From Bacteroidales bacterium (GTDB lineage: Bacteria > Bacteroidota > Bacteroidia > Bacteroidales > Marinilabiliaceae), in NCBI GenBank assembly GCA_900766825.1, contig CAAFWU010000089.1:1-26173 (forward strand): a stretch of 26,173 bases of DNA, written 5' to 3'. The notes beneath the pieces were generated by a model, which was given only the letters and a program-made list of their open reading frames with translations, was not told the DNA's origin and made no database searches. The position numbers and the translations under genes were made by a program. Shown here piece after piece: positions 15,527-23,949 of the stretch. Positions within the stretch are counted from its first letter, which is position 1, and each line of letters opens with the position of its first letter.

Positions 15527-16531
15527 TTAGTCTTGCAGTTTCAAGTTGTCGATGCAAAAAAGCTCTGGGAACTGCGAGAGTGAGGTAACAACAGACATTT
15601 TTATTCCCGAAACTGAACCGAGGTCGGTTAATGGCACTGTGGTCCAAGCGGCACAACGGAAAAACTTGGCAGGGTTGTCGTAGGAGCACTCGATGAGGTC
15701 GAAGGAGACGGAGGTGCCTGTGGGCATGCCGATGGCGTCGAGACCTTGGAAGAGGACCCGATAGTAGTCGTTTTGCGCGGCGGGCGATACTATGACACTG
15801 TCGGTGGTCATGTAGCCAAACTTGCTGGCCAGATAGACGAAGTTGTCGTTGGTGATGTCGATGGACTTGGGTGTGTAGGCTCGGTCGAAGGATACGACAG
15901 CGGCATCGGCCGATGCCGCTGCAACCAAATAGGAGTTGCTTTTGCTGGCGGAGGTGAGGTAGGCGGTACCTATGGCCGAAGAGGAAATGGTCTGGGATGT
16001 GGTGATGCGATTTGAGAAGGCAAAGCCCGCCCAGCCAGTGGTGTCGGCATTGATTATATTGTTGAAAGTGAGGTCCATGGTACGGAAGGCACCTGGGAGA
16101 GTGTCGGGCGTGAGGACCAATTTCTGTTGTTTGGGGATAGAGAAGTTCTGAAACTCGGAGAAGTCGGCATGCTTGAGAACATTGACGAAGACAGAGCATG
16201 AGTCGGTGCCTTTGTCAGTAACTACCGAAAATTTGAAGACATAGTCCTTCATAACGGTGGGTATGAAGGTGTAGTTGAGTTCGTTACTAAGGACGTTGCC
16301 CTGCTCATCGGTCCAGAGATAGGAGCCTTTGGAGCCGTAGACAATCTTGGGTTCGAGGACAAGGGTATCCTGCGGAGCCATTTCGAAGACGCCATCGGAG
16401 GCGAAGTGGATGGTGGGGGGCAGGGTATCGAACTCGTCATCGGAGCAAGAGGCGAGGAGGCTGATGGTAATGAGAGAGCTCAGGAAAAGGAGCTGCGCAG
16501 TGCCCAGTATGGACTGCTTGGTTATATGCAT
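15527..16531 (-). CDS. DUF4465 lipoprotein with PKD-like N-terminal domain
   Basis: This is a 334-residue protein with a lipobox L-L-A-S-C (Cys29), followed by S-D-D-E, typical of Bacteroidetes surface lipoproteins (acidic residues after the cysteine). Residues about 35-125 look like an immunoglobulin/PKD-like beta-domain (S-Y-L-W-T-D-E-Q-G). The C-terminal 200 residues carry the DUF4465 pattern (W-A-G-F-A-F-S-N near 166, and R-C-A-A-W-T-T-V-P-L with the final L-C-I-D-N-L-K-L). The domain is a beta-sandwich found in Bacteroidetes outer-membrane or secreted proteins, with possible carbohydrate binding but no proven function. No SusC/SusD neighbours are present. It follows the DUF5106 thioredoxin gene by 62 bases and may be co-transcribed. 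Confidence 0.8.
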   Translation of the reverse strand: MHITKQSILGTAQLLFLSSLITISLLASCSDDEFDTLPPTIHFASDGVFEMAPQDTLVLEPKIVYGSKGSYLWTDEQGNVLSNELNYTFIPTVMKDYVFKFSVVTDKGTDSCSVFVNVLKHADFSEFQNFSIPKQQKLVLTPDTLPGAFRTMDLTFNNIINADTTGWAGFAFSNRITTSQTISSSAIGTAYLTSASKSNSYLVAAASADAAVVSFDRAYTPKSIDITNDNFVYLASKFGYMTTDSVIVSPAAQNDYYRVLFQGLDAIGMPTGTSVSFDLIECSYDNPAKFFRCAAWTTVPLTDLGSVSGIKMSVVTSLSQFPELFCIDNLKLQD

Positions 16532-16593
16532 TGCTATTGGTGACGTGGGTTAACGGGAATGTAAAAGGCGGTGAGGGGTGGGTTGTTCTGGGG

Positions 16594-18162
16594 TTATTTG
16601 TTTTGTTCAGCCAATTCGTGGGCTATGAACTCATTGAGTTGGTCGACACCTAACTTCTTGGCAATGATTTTTTTATTCTCATCGAGAAGGAAGATGGTGG
16701 GGGTACTCTTGATATGATAGAACTTGCGGAAGCCAGAGCGTCCGTAGGGGTCGTAGACATTAATGAACTCTTCGAGTTGATGTTCTTCGATGAATTCTTT
16801 CCAAGGCTGCTCATCGACTTGACAATATACGGCAAAGACTTTGAGACCTTTGGCTGCATACTTGTCGTAGAGGGCTGTTTTGATGTGAGGGACCTCTTTT
16901 TTGCAATGGCCGCAAGATGGTTCCCAAAAGACGAGGACAGTGAATTTGGCTTTGACATCGGAGAGGCGATACCACTCGCCTGTTACGGATGGCATCTTGA
17001 GGTCGGGGGCTTGAAGACCTACGAGGGTGTAGCGGATGCCATCGACATTCTCACGAAGTTCATCGAGGAATTTTTGGTCGTTCCAAGGAGTTTGACCTGC
17101 AAGATAATATTTATCGGCCAGTTTGACGAGGGCAGCGTCCATGCCCATTATCTTGCTCTGGTTGACTAAGTTATACATGGTGGAGACAAAGAAACGGAAC
17201 ATCTCTTTGTTGCCTCGGCACATTTCGATGAGTCTGATGGCCTCGGCTGCCACGGTATCGGGTACTTGGGGTACGGTCTCTTCGAAATATCGATTGATTT
17301 TGGCCAAGAAGAATGGTGTTCGAAGCAGACGGTCGTCGTTCATGTCGAAGTTGTCGTAGAAATGGGCACGGTAATAGTAGTAGCCCCTCATCTGCTGAAT
17401 GGAGTCACGCTCATGTTTGGTAAGGCCTTCGGGGATGTCGAACGTTGGGATTTTGACCTCCTTGAGAGCACGGAGGAAATTGGAGAGGAAGTTGTCTTTG
17501 TTTGCGGCAATGACCTCCTCGTTATGAGCCTTGACGAGCGAGTCGACCTCGATGTATCGTTTTCTGATCTCTTCTTTGCGTTCTGGGGTTGTATTTGGGG
17601 CTTGAAACTCCTTCATGATGTCGGAGAACTCAAGTTGCTTGGCCGATATATATCGTTGATACTCAAGAAAGTTGGCTATAGGCTGGCTATTTTTGACCGA
17701 TGCGCGGTCGGCTTGGCGTGCCATGGTGTCGCATTTGAGAGCGAACTTTTGTTCTTCTGGCATTAGGAGGTCGAAGACGGCACCATTTTCGGGGAAGTGG
17801 AGAATGTAGAGACCTTGTTCGTAGAGGGTATCACGCTGAAAGTGAGCAACACAGCGGTCGTCGGTCAAGACGGTGTCTTTGACCAACATTTTGTTGTTGA
17901 AGTAATAGCCAAGAACAACAGGTTTACGGGCATAGTTCTTGACCTCGACGGTGAAGTTGACGATTCCTTTGCCTACGATGGGGTCGTTCCAGAAGAGGTC
18001 GGCTTTTTGGGTAGGTGCTTTATCGTCCTCGGCATCGGGACTCTGAGCCGTTGTGTTGTGTTTGACAGGCTGTTTTTTGTTTTGCGCCAGTGCGTGAGGC
18101 GATATGAGGGAGAACAAAGCGATGAAAATGGCGGAGAACGCCAAGATATTGTTGTTGTTCAT
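16594..18162 (-). CDS. DUF5106/TlpA-type thiol-disulfide oxidoreductase, periplasmic
   Basis: This is a 522-residue protein from the ATG at 18162-18160; the two codons before it start with TTG at 18168 and are not needed. A signal peptide follows an unusual N-N-N-N start (cleavage near H-A-L-A, about residue 26). A DUF4369-like domain covers about 50-145. A helical DUF5106 domain covers about 150-375. The C-terminal thioredoxin fold has an intact active site S-C-G-H-C (Cys417 and Cys420) and the cis-proline at residue 488 in S-T-P-T-I-F. It is therefore an active redox protein of the envelope, unlike the other TlpA-like protein at the left edge. Partners are unknown. It leads a run of closely spaced genes (DUF4465, two CHR halves, kinase), with a TAnnTTTG box at 18189. 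Confidence 0.88.
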   Translation of the reverse strand: MNNNNILAFSAIFIALFSLISPHALAQNKKQPVKHNTTAQSPDAEDDKAPTQKADLFWNDPIVGKGIVNFTVEVKNYARKPVVLGYYFNNKMLVKDTVLTDDRCVAHFQRDTLYEQGLYILHFPENGAVFDLLMPEEQKFALKCDTMARQADRASVKNSQPIANFLEYQRYISAKQLEFSDIMKEFQAPNTTPERKEEIRKRYIEVDSLVKAHNEEVIAANKDNFLSNFLRALKEVKIPTFDIPEGLTKHERDSIQQMRGYYYYRAHFYDNFDMNDDRLLRTPFFLAKINRYFEETVPQVPDTVAAEAIRLIEMCRGNKEMFRFFVSTMYNLVNQSKIMGMDAALVKLADKYYLAGQTPWNDQKFLDELRENVDGIRYTLVGLQAPDLKMPSVTGEWYRLSDVKAKFTVLVFWEPSCGHCKKEVPHIKTALYDKYAAKGLKVFAVYCQVDEQPWKEFIEEHQLEEFINVYDPYGRSGFRKFYHIKSTPTIFLLDENKKIIAKKLGVDQLNEFIAHELAEQNK

Positions 18163-18188
18163 GAGCAATCGATGATGATTAATTGTGG

Positions 18189-18196
18189 CAAAGATA
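18189..18196 (-). promoter_or_regulatory. Putative -7 box for the DUF5106/TlpA gene
   Basis: On the minus strand the bases read TATCTTTG, matching TAnnTTTG, in the same 12-base context as the DUF2461 promoter. A T-tract ending TTTG lies 12 bases upstream, which is closer than the usual -33 spacing. The leader to the ATG would be about 20 bases. Confidence 0.5.
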
Positions 18197-18240
18197 ACTC
18201 ATGAAGTGCAAAAAAAGAACGATTTATTAAGACAAAACAG

Positions 18241-18293
18241 TGTACAAAGAAGAAGCACGCCCCCTCTCTTGGTGTTGAGAGGTGGGCGTGCTT
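18241..18293 (-). terminator. Strong terminator of the amt gene
   Basis: Long interrupted stem: AAGCACGCCC (18253-18262) with GGGCGTGCTT (18284-18293), and inside it CCTCTC (18263-18268) with GAGAGG (18277-18282), 8-base loop and one bulged base. On the minus strand it is followed by a U-rich tract (complement of 18241-18252). It lies 141 bases beyond the Amt stop codon. Confidence 0.85.
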
Positions 18294-18433
18294 AGCAAGG
18301 ACAAATGGCAAAAATCAAATCAGACAAAATATATAGACAAGAGGAGGTATTGGTTTGCAATAACCGTTGAACCCTTTGGACTGTAGGTGGCTGAATTGAA
18401 AAGACAGAGGTCTATTTGCCACAAAAGGGTATT

Positions 18434-19825
18434 TTATTTTTTAGCTCGACTGTTTTCAAAGTCGGCTTTGTTTTGTTCATCGTCATAGTACTCAGCAAGT
18501 TCGCGGAGGCGACCATAGTGCTCGTCGTGTTGGCTACGATCAAGACCGAGGCGTTCGCTGGCTTCGGAGACACGCATGGGCACAATCTTGTTGGTTAGCC
18601 AGTAGAGACCATAGGTCATGGTGGCGGTGTAGACAAAGACAATGACAACTGCAATGAGGTGGTTGAAGAAGAACTCGGCATGTGAGACACCTTGCTCGGC
18701 AAGCTCTGGTTCATACTTGTAGACGAAAACACCCGTGAGGATTGTGCCAACAATACCACCAACACCGTGGGTTGGGAATACATCGAGTGCATCGTCGACA
18801 GAAGTGCGATTTTTCCAGTGACAAGCCAAGTTACAGATGATGGTTGTGATGACAGCAATGAGAATGCTCTCGCCCACTGAAACCCAACCAGCCGAGGGGG
18901 TTATGGCAACAAGACCGACCACACCACCAACGGCGGCGCCCATGGCCGATGGCTTACGACCCATGACGCAGTCGAAGAAGATCCAAACAAGCATTGCCGT
19001 AGCGGCTGAAGTGTTGGTATTGAGGAAGGCTTTGACAGCTACGCCATCGGCAGCCAAAGAGGAGCCTCCATTGAAACCGAACCAGCCGAGCCAAAGAAGT
19101 GAAGCACCGAGGATGACGTAGGGCACATTGGCAGGCTCGTTCTTAGCCTCGTGGCGGCGACCGAGAAAGAGAGCTCCAACAAGAGCGGCAACACCCGAAG
19201 AGGCGTGAACAACTATGCCACCAGCGAAGTCCTTGACGTGCATCATGCTAAAGAGACCTTCGGGGTGCCAAGTGCAGTGTGCGAGAGGGCAATAGACCAC
19301 AATGGTGAAGAGGACCATGAAGAGCATGTAGGCGGAGAAGCGGACACGCTCGGCAAAGGAACCCGTTATGAGCGATGGAGTTATGATGGCAAACTTCATC
19401 TGGAAGATGGCATATAGGGCGAGAGGTATGGTGAGTCCCATTGTGGTAGAGAACTCGTCGGTTGCCGCTCCGCCAACACCAGAGAACATAAAATAGGTAC
19501 GTGGGTCGCCAATGACACCACCCAAGTCGGAGCCAAAAGAGAGGCTGAAACCGACAACGACCCAGAGGACTGAGACGATGCCCATGGCAATAATGCTCTG
19601 CAAGATGGTGGAGATGATATTTTTCTTTCGCACCATGCCTCCGTAGAAGAAGGAGAGACCAGGGGTCATCATAAGAACAAAGATAGTGGCGGTGATGAGC
19701 CACGCCACATTGGCCACGTTGATGTTATCGGACAATTCCCATTGACCAGCTGCCTCGGGAATGAGGCTACCTGCCACACCGAGAATGACCATGAGCGCCA
19801 ATGCTATGCTCCAACGTTTTTTCAT
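18434..19825 (-). CDS. amt: Ammonium transporter (Amt/MEP/Rh family)
   Basis: This is a 463-residue membrane protein from the ATG at 19825-19823. An in-frame start at 19861 exists, but it lies inside or upstream of the -7 box at 19859-19866, so the shorter start with a typical signal peptide (M-K-K-R-W-S-I-A-L-A-L-M) is preferred. About eleven helices follow. The pore histidines are both present: His207 in V-H-A-S-S-G-V and His353 in F-P-T-H-G-V-G-G. The signature D-F-A-G-G-I-V-V-H-A and the C-terminal E-R-L-G-L-D-x-S-Q-H region are intact. The C-terminal tail is acidic and extended (E-Y-Y-D-D-E-Q-N-K). It conducts ammonium/ammonia at the inner membrane. No PII protein (glnK) gene is adjacent, which is unusual for Amt genes, so regulation must come from elsewhere. 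Confidence 0.95.
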   Translation of the reverse strand: MKKRWSIALALMVILGVAGSLIPEAAGQWELSDNINVANVAWLITATIFVLMMTPGLSFFYGGMVRKKNIISTILQSIIAMGIVSVLWVVVGFSLSFGSDLGGVIGDPRTYFMFSGVGGAATDEFSTTMGLTIPLALYAIFQMKFAIITPSLITGSFAERVRFSAYMLFMVLFTIVVYCPLAHCTWHPEGLFSMMHVKDFAGGIVVHASSGVAALVGALFLGRRHEAKNEPANVPYVILGASLLWLGWFGFNGGSSLAADGVAVKAFLNTNTSAATAMLVWIFFDCVMGRKPSAMGAAVGGVVGLVAITPSAGWVSVGESILIAVITTIICNLACHWKNRTSVDDALDVFPTHGVGGIVGTILTGVFVYKYEPELAEQGVSHAEFFFNHLIAVVIVFVYTATMTYGLYWLTNKIVPMRVSEASERLGLDRSQHDEHYGRLRELAEYYDDEQNKADFENSRAKK

Positions 19826-20276
19826 ACTCTCAAGTTTTAATCGTTTGGTTAGACAGTGCAAATATATGCATTTTGTAATTAATCAACCCTGTTTTGATTA
19901 CTATTTGTAATTATTTCACCTTTCATTGCGCAAAAACGTAAGGAGTGTTTAGAAAAATGTAATGAATCGATTGAGGGTTAGGGGACTAAAAAAGAGAGGG
20001 TTAGGGATGAAAAAATGAGGGAAGTGGTGCCCAATGGGGTGTTAGGTGAGGGACTATGGTTGATTACTTATATGGAAACAAATGGGGAGAATAACTGTTG
20101 CTTAGGGCGGTGCTTGGGGCTATGTTCTGTTGAGGTTATTGGCATAATAAGAATGTAATGGCTCAACAAAAAAGTATCATAAAAGGAGTGTTTAGCTAAG
20201 AAAAGAGTTTGAATTGAGTTAGGAATGAGTTAAAAGCCGTAAATTGCGGAAGAAAAAATAGAAACGAGGAAAGAAA
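19826..20276. other. Divergent intergenic region with amt promoter and G-tract cluster, 451 bases
   Basis: This is where gene orientation flips. On the left it holds the amt promoter. In the middle is a G-rich, purine-rich stretch (about 19973-20100) with four G-tracts at 19975-20006. No TAnnTTTG box facing the nuclease gene was found, and no small gene is supported. Confidence 0.6.
19859..19866 (-). promoter_or_regulatory. Putative -7 box of the amt gene
   Basis: On the minus strand the bases read TATATTTG, an exact TAnnTTTG match. A TTG lies 17 bases upstream (-33 candidate GTTG). Transcription would start around 19852, giving a leader of about 27 bases to the ATG at 19825. Confidence 0.55.
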
Positions 20277-23200
20277 ATGGATTTCATAGAATCGGTAGCA
20301 CGAGACATAGCGAGCCGCCATGCATTGACCGAGTGGCATAAGATAACATTTGTTTTTCAGAACAACCGCCAGAGTGTGATATTCGAGGACAGCCTGAAGC
20401 AGATTCTGAGGGAGAACAAAAAGGCGGGCAAACCATATGTAGTATTTGGCTACAACGCAACAACGCTGGGCGACCTGCTGGCTAAGGGTAGCAAACTGAC
20501 CGAGGTGGATCAGGTAACGGCTCGCTGCGAACTGTACCACGCCTACTTAAAGACCTTGAACGAGGGCGAAGAGGGCATGAGTTTCGAGAAATTCTATACA
20601 TGGTCCAGCGCCATAGCCACCGACTTTGAGGACATAGACAAAAGCATGGCAGGAGCTCACGCCGTATACAGCAATGTCAGTGAATGGCAAGCTCTTACGG
20701 ACGATCTGAGTTACATTACAGATGAGCAGAGGAAAGCAATAGAGGGATTTTGGAATGTAACATTTGACGAACGAAACAATGCCATAAGCGGCGAGACGGA
20801 GAGTTTTTTGCCCAGCAAGAGTTTTGTGGAGAACTACCGTAGGATGAAGGATCTCTATGACATATATCGCCAGACGCTTCGCGAGAAAGGGTTGGCCTAC
20901 CCAGGCATGCTGTACCGCGAGGCGGCCGAGGGAAGCATAGAGACCGAATGGGATCGCGACAGGGAACGGAGCTACATATTCATAGGCTTCTCGAACCTAA
21001 GTAGGGCCGAGGAGAAGATTATGCGTAAGCTAAGCAAAGCGCAGCGTGCCGAGTTCTATTGGGACTATAGCCCCGAGATGTTGGAAGAGGAGAAGAAAAG
21101 AGTGAGAGGTGGGGCTCAAAACGTTATTGGCAAATGGGTTAAGGAGTTCCCAGCACCCTATGGCTACGAACCGCCCATTGGCGTTGCACCAAGCGAACAG
21201 GAGATAGAGATAATACGTGTGCCATACTCGCAAACAGAGACGGCCATATTGTCGAAGAAACTGCAAGAGGAGCAGAGCGATAGCCGCCGCTGGGCCATTG
21301 TGCTGAGCAACGAGGATATGCTGATGCCCGTGCTGAGTGCCATTCCCAACAACGTGAGCCGGTTCAACGTGACAATGGGCTATAAGTTGGGCTATGCCCC
21401 CATCTATGGTTTCGTGCAGATATTGGCTGAGATACAGACCCCACTTTGGTACCGCAATCTTGGGTCTGGCATAGTATATAGTAACAAAGTGGTGAGCAAA
21501 CTGCTACAGCACCCATGCGTTGTGTCGGTTGAGGGGCTGGAGGCCACACGCAAAGCCCTAAAGAAGATGGTGGACGAGAACCTAAGTTTGGTGAGCAGTG
21601 CGGATATGTCAGAACTGCCCTTTGTGAGTGGTCTGCTGCGCGTGGTGGAGCCTCAGGAGGTTGTGGATTACATGAGCGAAGCTGTGGAAACCATAATGGC
21701 GAGCTACGAACATAGGGAAACGGAAGAGGAGGAGACAGAAACGAAAGCAGTTGAGGGAGAAGGCACAGAAATAACTAATAACGAGGAACTTGAGGGTGCA
21801 GACAATCTCGAAACTGAAGAAGTTGAAGAGGTTGGGGAGGCATACGACACAAACCCATTCAACCGCGAGACAGCGTATGCGGCACTTACAGTATGCCGTC
21901 AGGCCAAACGTATCATGAGTTTGCTAAGCGATGATGACACTAAGTCCTACACGATAGTGCACATTATAGCAGGCATGATAGAGCAGCAGCGCATAAGTTT
22001 TAGGGGCATACCCTATAGCGGACTGCAGATATTGGGCGTATTGGAGACCCGCGCATTGGACTTTGACCGCGTGATTGTGTTGGACATGACGGAGGGCAAT
22101 TGGCCACAACACAAGAGCGGTAACACTCTGATACCAATGACGATACGTCGCGGTCATGGACTGCCAAGCAACGAGGATATGTCTGGTCTATACGCTTACT
22201 ACTTCTACCGACTGAAGTATAGGGCCAAACGCATGACCATATTCCAACCAAACAAAGCTGGTCGAGACAATTCTGAGCCCAGCCGCTACACCCAGCAGAT
22301 GCTAATGTTGCCATCGAAGGGCAGCGAGGAGCAAAACATTAGGGTACTGTCTCCGCAGTACGACATTTCGCCTGTTAGGCTCTTTAAGCTTAGCATAGAT
22401 AAACATCAGATAGCCAATAGGTTGGATGCTCTAAGAAGGATATCGCCTACGGCCATAACGGCGTACCAGAACTGCGGTGTTAAGTTCTTCTTAGAGCGCG
22501 TGATGAACCTAAGCGAAGATGACGAAATAGAGGAGGACATTGACGACCGCCAGTTGGGCAACATATACCACAAGGTAATGGAGGATCTGTACAAGGAGCA
22601 TAAGGGACCCAAAGGTACATTGCTTAGCGAATCATTGCTTAAGGGTTTGTTGGATGACAAAGATGTGATAAATAAAAAGATCGTGGAGGGCATAGCCCAT
22701 GAGCTTAAGCTACAGAACCACATAAAGACAGAGGGAGATTTGAGGGGTCGCAACATACTAACGTACAACATATTGAAGGACTATGTGATGACGACACTGC
22801 GTTGGGAGACCCCTAACACAGTGATTGTGGATACGGAACAGAAGGTGAGCACAGCAGTGACGCTCGAGAGTGGCAAGATACTTGAACTATGCGGCACAGT
22901 GGATAGGCAACACCTGTCGGCTGATGGTAGATTTTATGTGGCGGACTACAAAACAGGTCAGGTAAAAAAGAGATATATATCGTCGATAGAGGATATGTTT
23001 GGCCCCCAACACGGTGAAGTGAAGGCAGTGATGCAGACATTGGTTTACTGCTTTATGCTGAGGCGTCAGGATGCCAACGTGCATAGTAGGCGCGCGGTAC
23101 TAAAAGACCCTCTCCATATAATGATAATCAGGCCATTGGAGTTGAATGACAGCAGTAAAGTGCAAGAGGGTCAGATAAAAGGGGCGAAGAAAGGAGACCC

Positions 23201-23360
23201 ATCTACCCCTCTGGTCTATGCGGGTGAGTTTGAGCAGCAATTTGAGGAGAGGCTGCTGGCTTTGTTAAATGAGATATTTGATTTGGAGAAGCCGTTTGAG
23301 CAGACAAACAACTTGAATACGTGCAAGAAGTGTGCGTATAAGAACTTTTGCAAGAGGTAG
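20277..23360 (+). CDS. AddB-like PD-(D/E)XK nuclease with iron-sulfur motif
   Basis: This is a 1027-residue protein. The N-terminal ~730 residues have the organisation of an AddB-type inactive helicase: I-T-F-V-F-Q-N-N-R at 24-32, no Walker A motif, and V-L-E-T-R-A-L-D-F-D-R-V-I-V-L-D near 585-602. The C-terminal nuclease domain has His765 (G-N-I-Y-H-K-V-M), Asp876 (G-T-V-D-R) and Asp890 with Lys892 (A-D-Y-K-T-G-Q). Four cysteines frame it: C733 (Y-Q-N-C-G-V) and C1016, C1019, C1025 (T-C-K-K-C-A-Y-K-N-F-C). This is the AddB-type iron-sulfur staple arrangement. Its role would be double-strand-break end processing with an AddA helicase-nuclease. No AddA gene is in the window. Residues 480-524 are an acidic low-complexity insertion rich in Glu and Thr. 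It is closed by a terminator. Confidence 0.88.
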   Translation: MDFIESVARDIASRHALTEWHKITFVFQNNRQSVIFEDSLKQILRENKKAGKPYVVFGYNATTLGDLLAKGSKLTEVDQVTARCELYHAYLKTLNEGEEGMSFEKFYTWSSAIATDFEDIDKSMAGAHAVYSNVSEWQALTDDLSYITDEQRKAIEGFWNVTFDERNNAISGETESFLPSKSFVENYRRMKDLYDIYRQTLREKGLAYPGMLYREAAEGSIETEWDRDRERSYIFIGFSNLSRAEEKIMRKLSKAQRAEFYWDYSPEMLEEEKKRVRGGAQNVIGKWVKEFPAPYGYEPPIGVAPSEQEIEIIRVPYSQTETAILSKKLQEEQSDSRRWAIVLSNEDMLMPVLSAIPNNVSRFNVTMGYKLGYAPIYGFVQILAEIQTPLWYRNLGSGIVYSNKVVSKLLQHPCVVSVEGLEATRKALKKMVDENLSLVSSADMSELPFVSGLLRVVEPQEVVDYMSEAVETIMASYEHRETEEEETETKAVEGEGTEITNNEELEGADNLETEEVEEVGEAYDTNPFNRETAYAALTVCRQAKRIMSLLSDDDTKSYTIVHIIAGMIEQQRISFRGIPYSGLQILGVLETRALDFDRVIVLDMTEGNWPQHKSGNTLIPMTIRRGHGLPSNEDMSGLYAYYFYRLKYRAKRMTIFQPNKAGRDNSEPSRYTQQMLMLPSKGSEEQNIRVLSPQYDISPVRLFKLSIDKHQIANRLDALRRISPTAITAYQNCGVKFFLERVMNLSEDDEIEEDIDDRQLGNIYHKVMEDLYKEHKGPKGTLLSESLLKGLLDDKDVINKKIVEGIAHELKLQNHIKTEGDLRGRNILTYNILKDYVMTTLRWETPNTVIVDTEQKVSTAVTLESGKILELCGTVDRQHLSADGRFYVADYKTGQVKKRYISSIEDMFGPQHGEVKAVMQTLVYCFMLRRQDANVHSRRAVLKDPLHIMIIRPLELNDSSKVQEGQIKGAKKGDPSTPLVYAGEFEQQFEERLLALLNEIFDLEKPFEQTNNLNTCKKCAYKNFCKR

Positions 23361-23415
23361 AATGGTGGGCTAAATGGAGCTCTAAGGCGACGTCCGACAT
23401 TATCTGCACAAAAAG

Positions 23416-23460
23416 ACTGCGCCTCACAACAGGGAATTGTTGTGGGGCGCAGTAACTTTT
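23416..23460 (+). terminator. Terminator of the AddB-like gene (hairpin also suited to the reverse direction)
   Basis: A 16-bp stem, ACTGCGCCTCACAACA (23416-23431) with TGTTGTGGGGCGCAGT (23438-23453), with one T-G wobble and a 6-base loop, is followed by AACTTTT. On the other side lies a run of five A (23410-23414), so it could also act on minus-strand transcripts, although none is known to enter. Confidence 0.83.
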
Positions 23461-23788
23461 ATGACAAATTAGATGGTTACACTAAACAGAGCGTCCTGTA
23501 TCAGCAAACCCACGCACATTATGGGTGCTTGCTTTGGGGGCTTATTCCAACATGAACACAACTTGAACACGAAGGGAGTAAAAAGAGGCAGGGGTGAGGC
23601 AAGAGTAGGCGAAATGATGCCGTTTGAAAAATATGGGACGAAGAAGTGCTAGGAGGTTTGGTGCGACAAGCATAAGCCGCCGCAATATTTTAAACTCATG
23701 AGACAATGACAAATCTTGAAAATATGAAGTGTATAGGTTTGTGAGGGCTGTTGGGATAATAGGTGTTAAATGGGAGGAAACATAATTA

Positions 23789-23834
23789 GCATACTTTGCG
23801 TAATAGAGCACAGTTTTTTAGGCAAAGTGTATGC
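23789..23834. repeat. Interrupted inverted repeat upstream of MscS gene
   Basis: GCATACTTTGC (23789-23799) pairs with GCAAAGTGTATGC (23822-23834), with a 2-base bulge and a 22-base spacer. It ends 116 bases before the MscS start. It could be an operator, a leader hairpin or chance. Confidence 0.5.
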
Positions 23835-23949
23835 TGTGATGTGTGCACAAGTGCCAAACTCAATATGAAAACAAAATCGCTATATAAGTAAAAAGGATGT
23901 TGGTTGACACATCCACAAGGTTAAACACAAAAACAGTAGACATAAGATT

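Larger units (their letters stand above)
23361..23949. other. Intergenic between nuclease and MscS genes, 589 bases
   Basis: Contains the nuclease terminator (23416-23460), an interrupted inverted repeat (23789-23834) and a possible -7 box TAGGTTTG at 23734-23741 facing the MscS gene. An 89-codon minus-strand frame (23542-23811) shows no recognisable protein. No tRNA-like sequence was seen. Confidence 0.6.

Noticed and set aside
15516..16199. 227-codon minus-strand frame rich in His, Arg and Leu
   Set aside because: It overlaps the DUF4465 lipoprotein in another frame of the same strand; composition is typical of a shadow frame and no domain is visible.
23454..23560. Possible tRNA after the nuclease terminator
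   Set aside because: No GTTCRANNC-type T-arm or acceptor stem could be found.
23542..23811. 89-codon minus-strand frame in the gap before the MscS gene
   Set aside because: No recognised domain, no promoter or ribosome-binding context, and a bidirectional terminator just beyond it. It could be a real small protein but is not supported.
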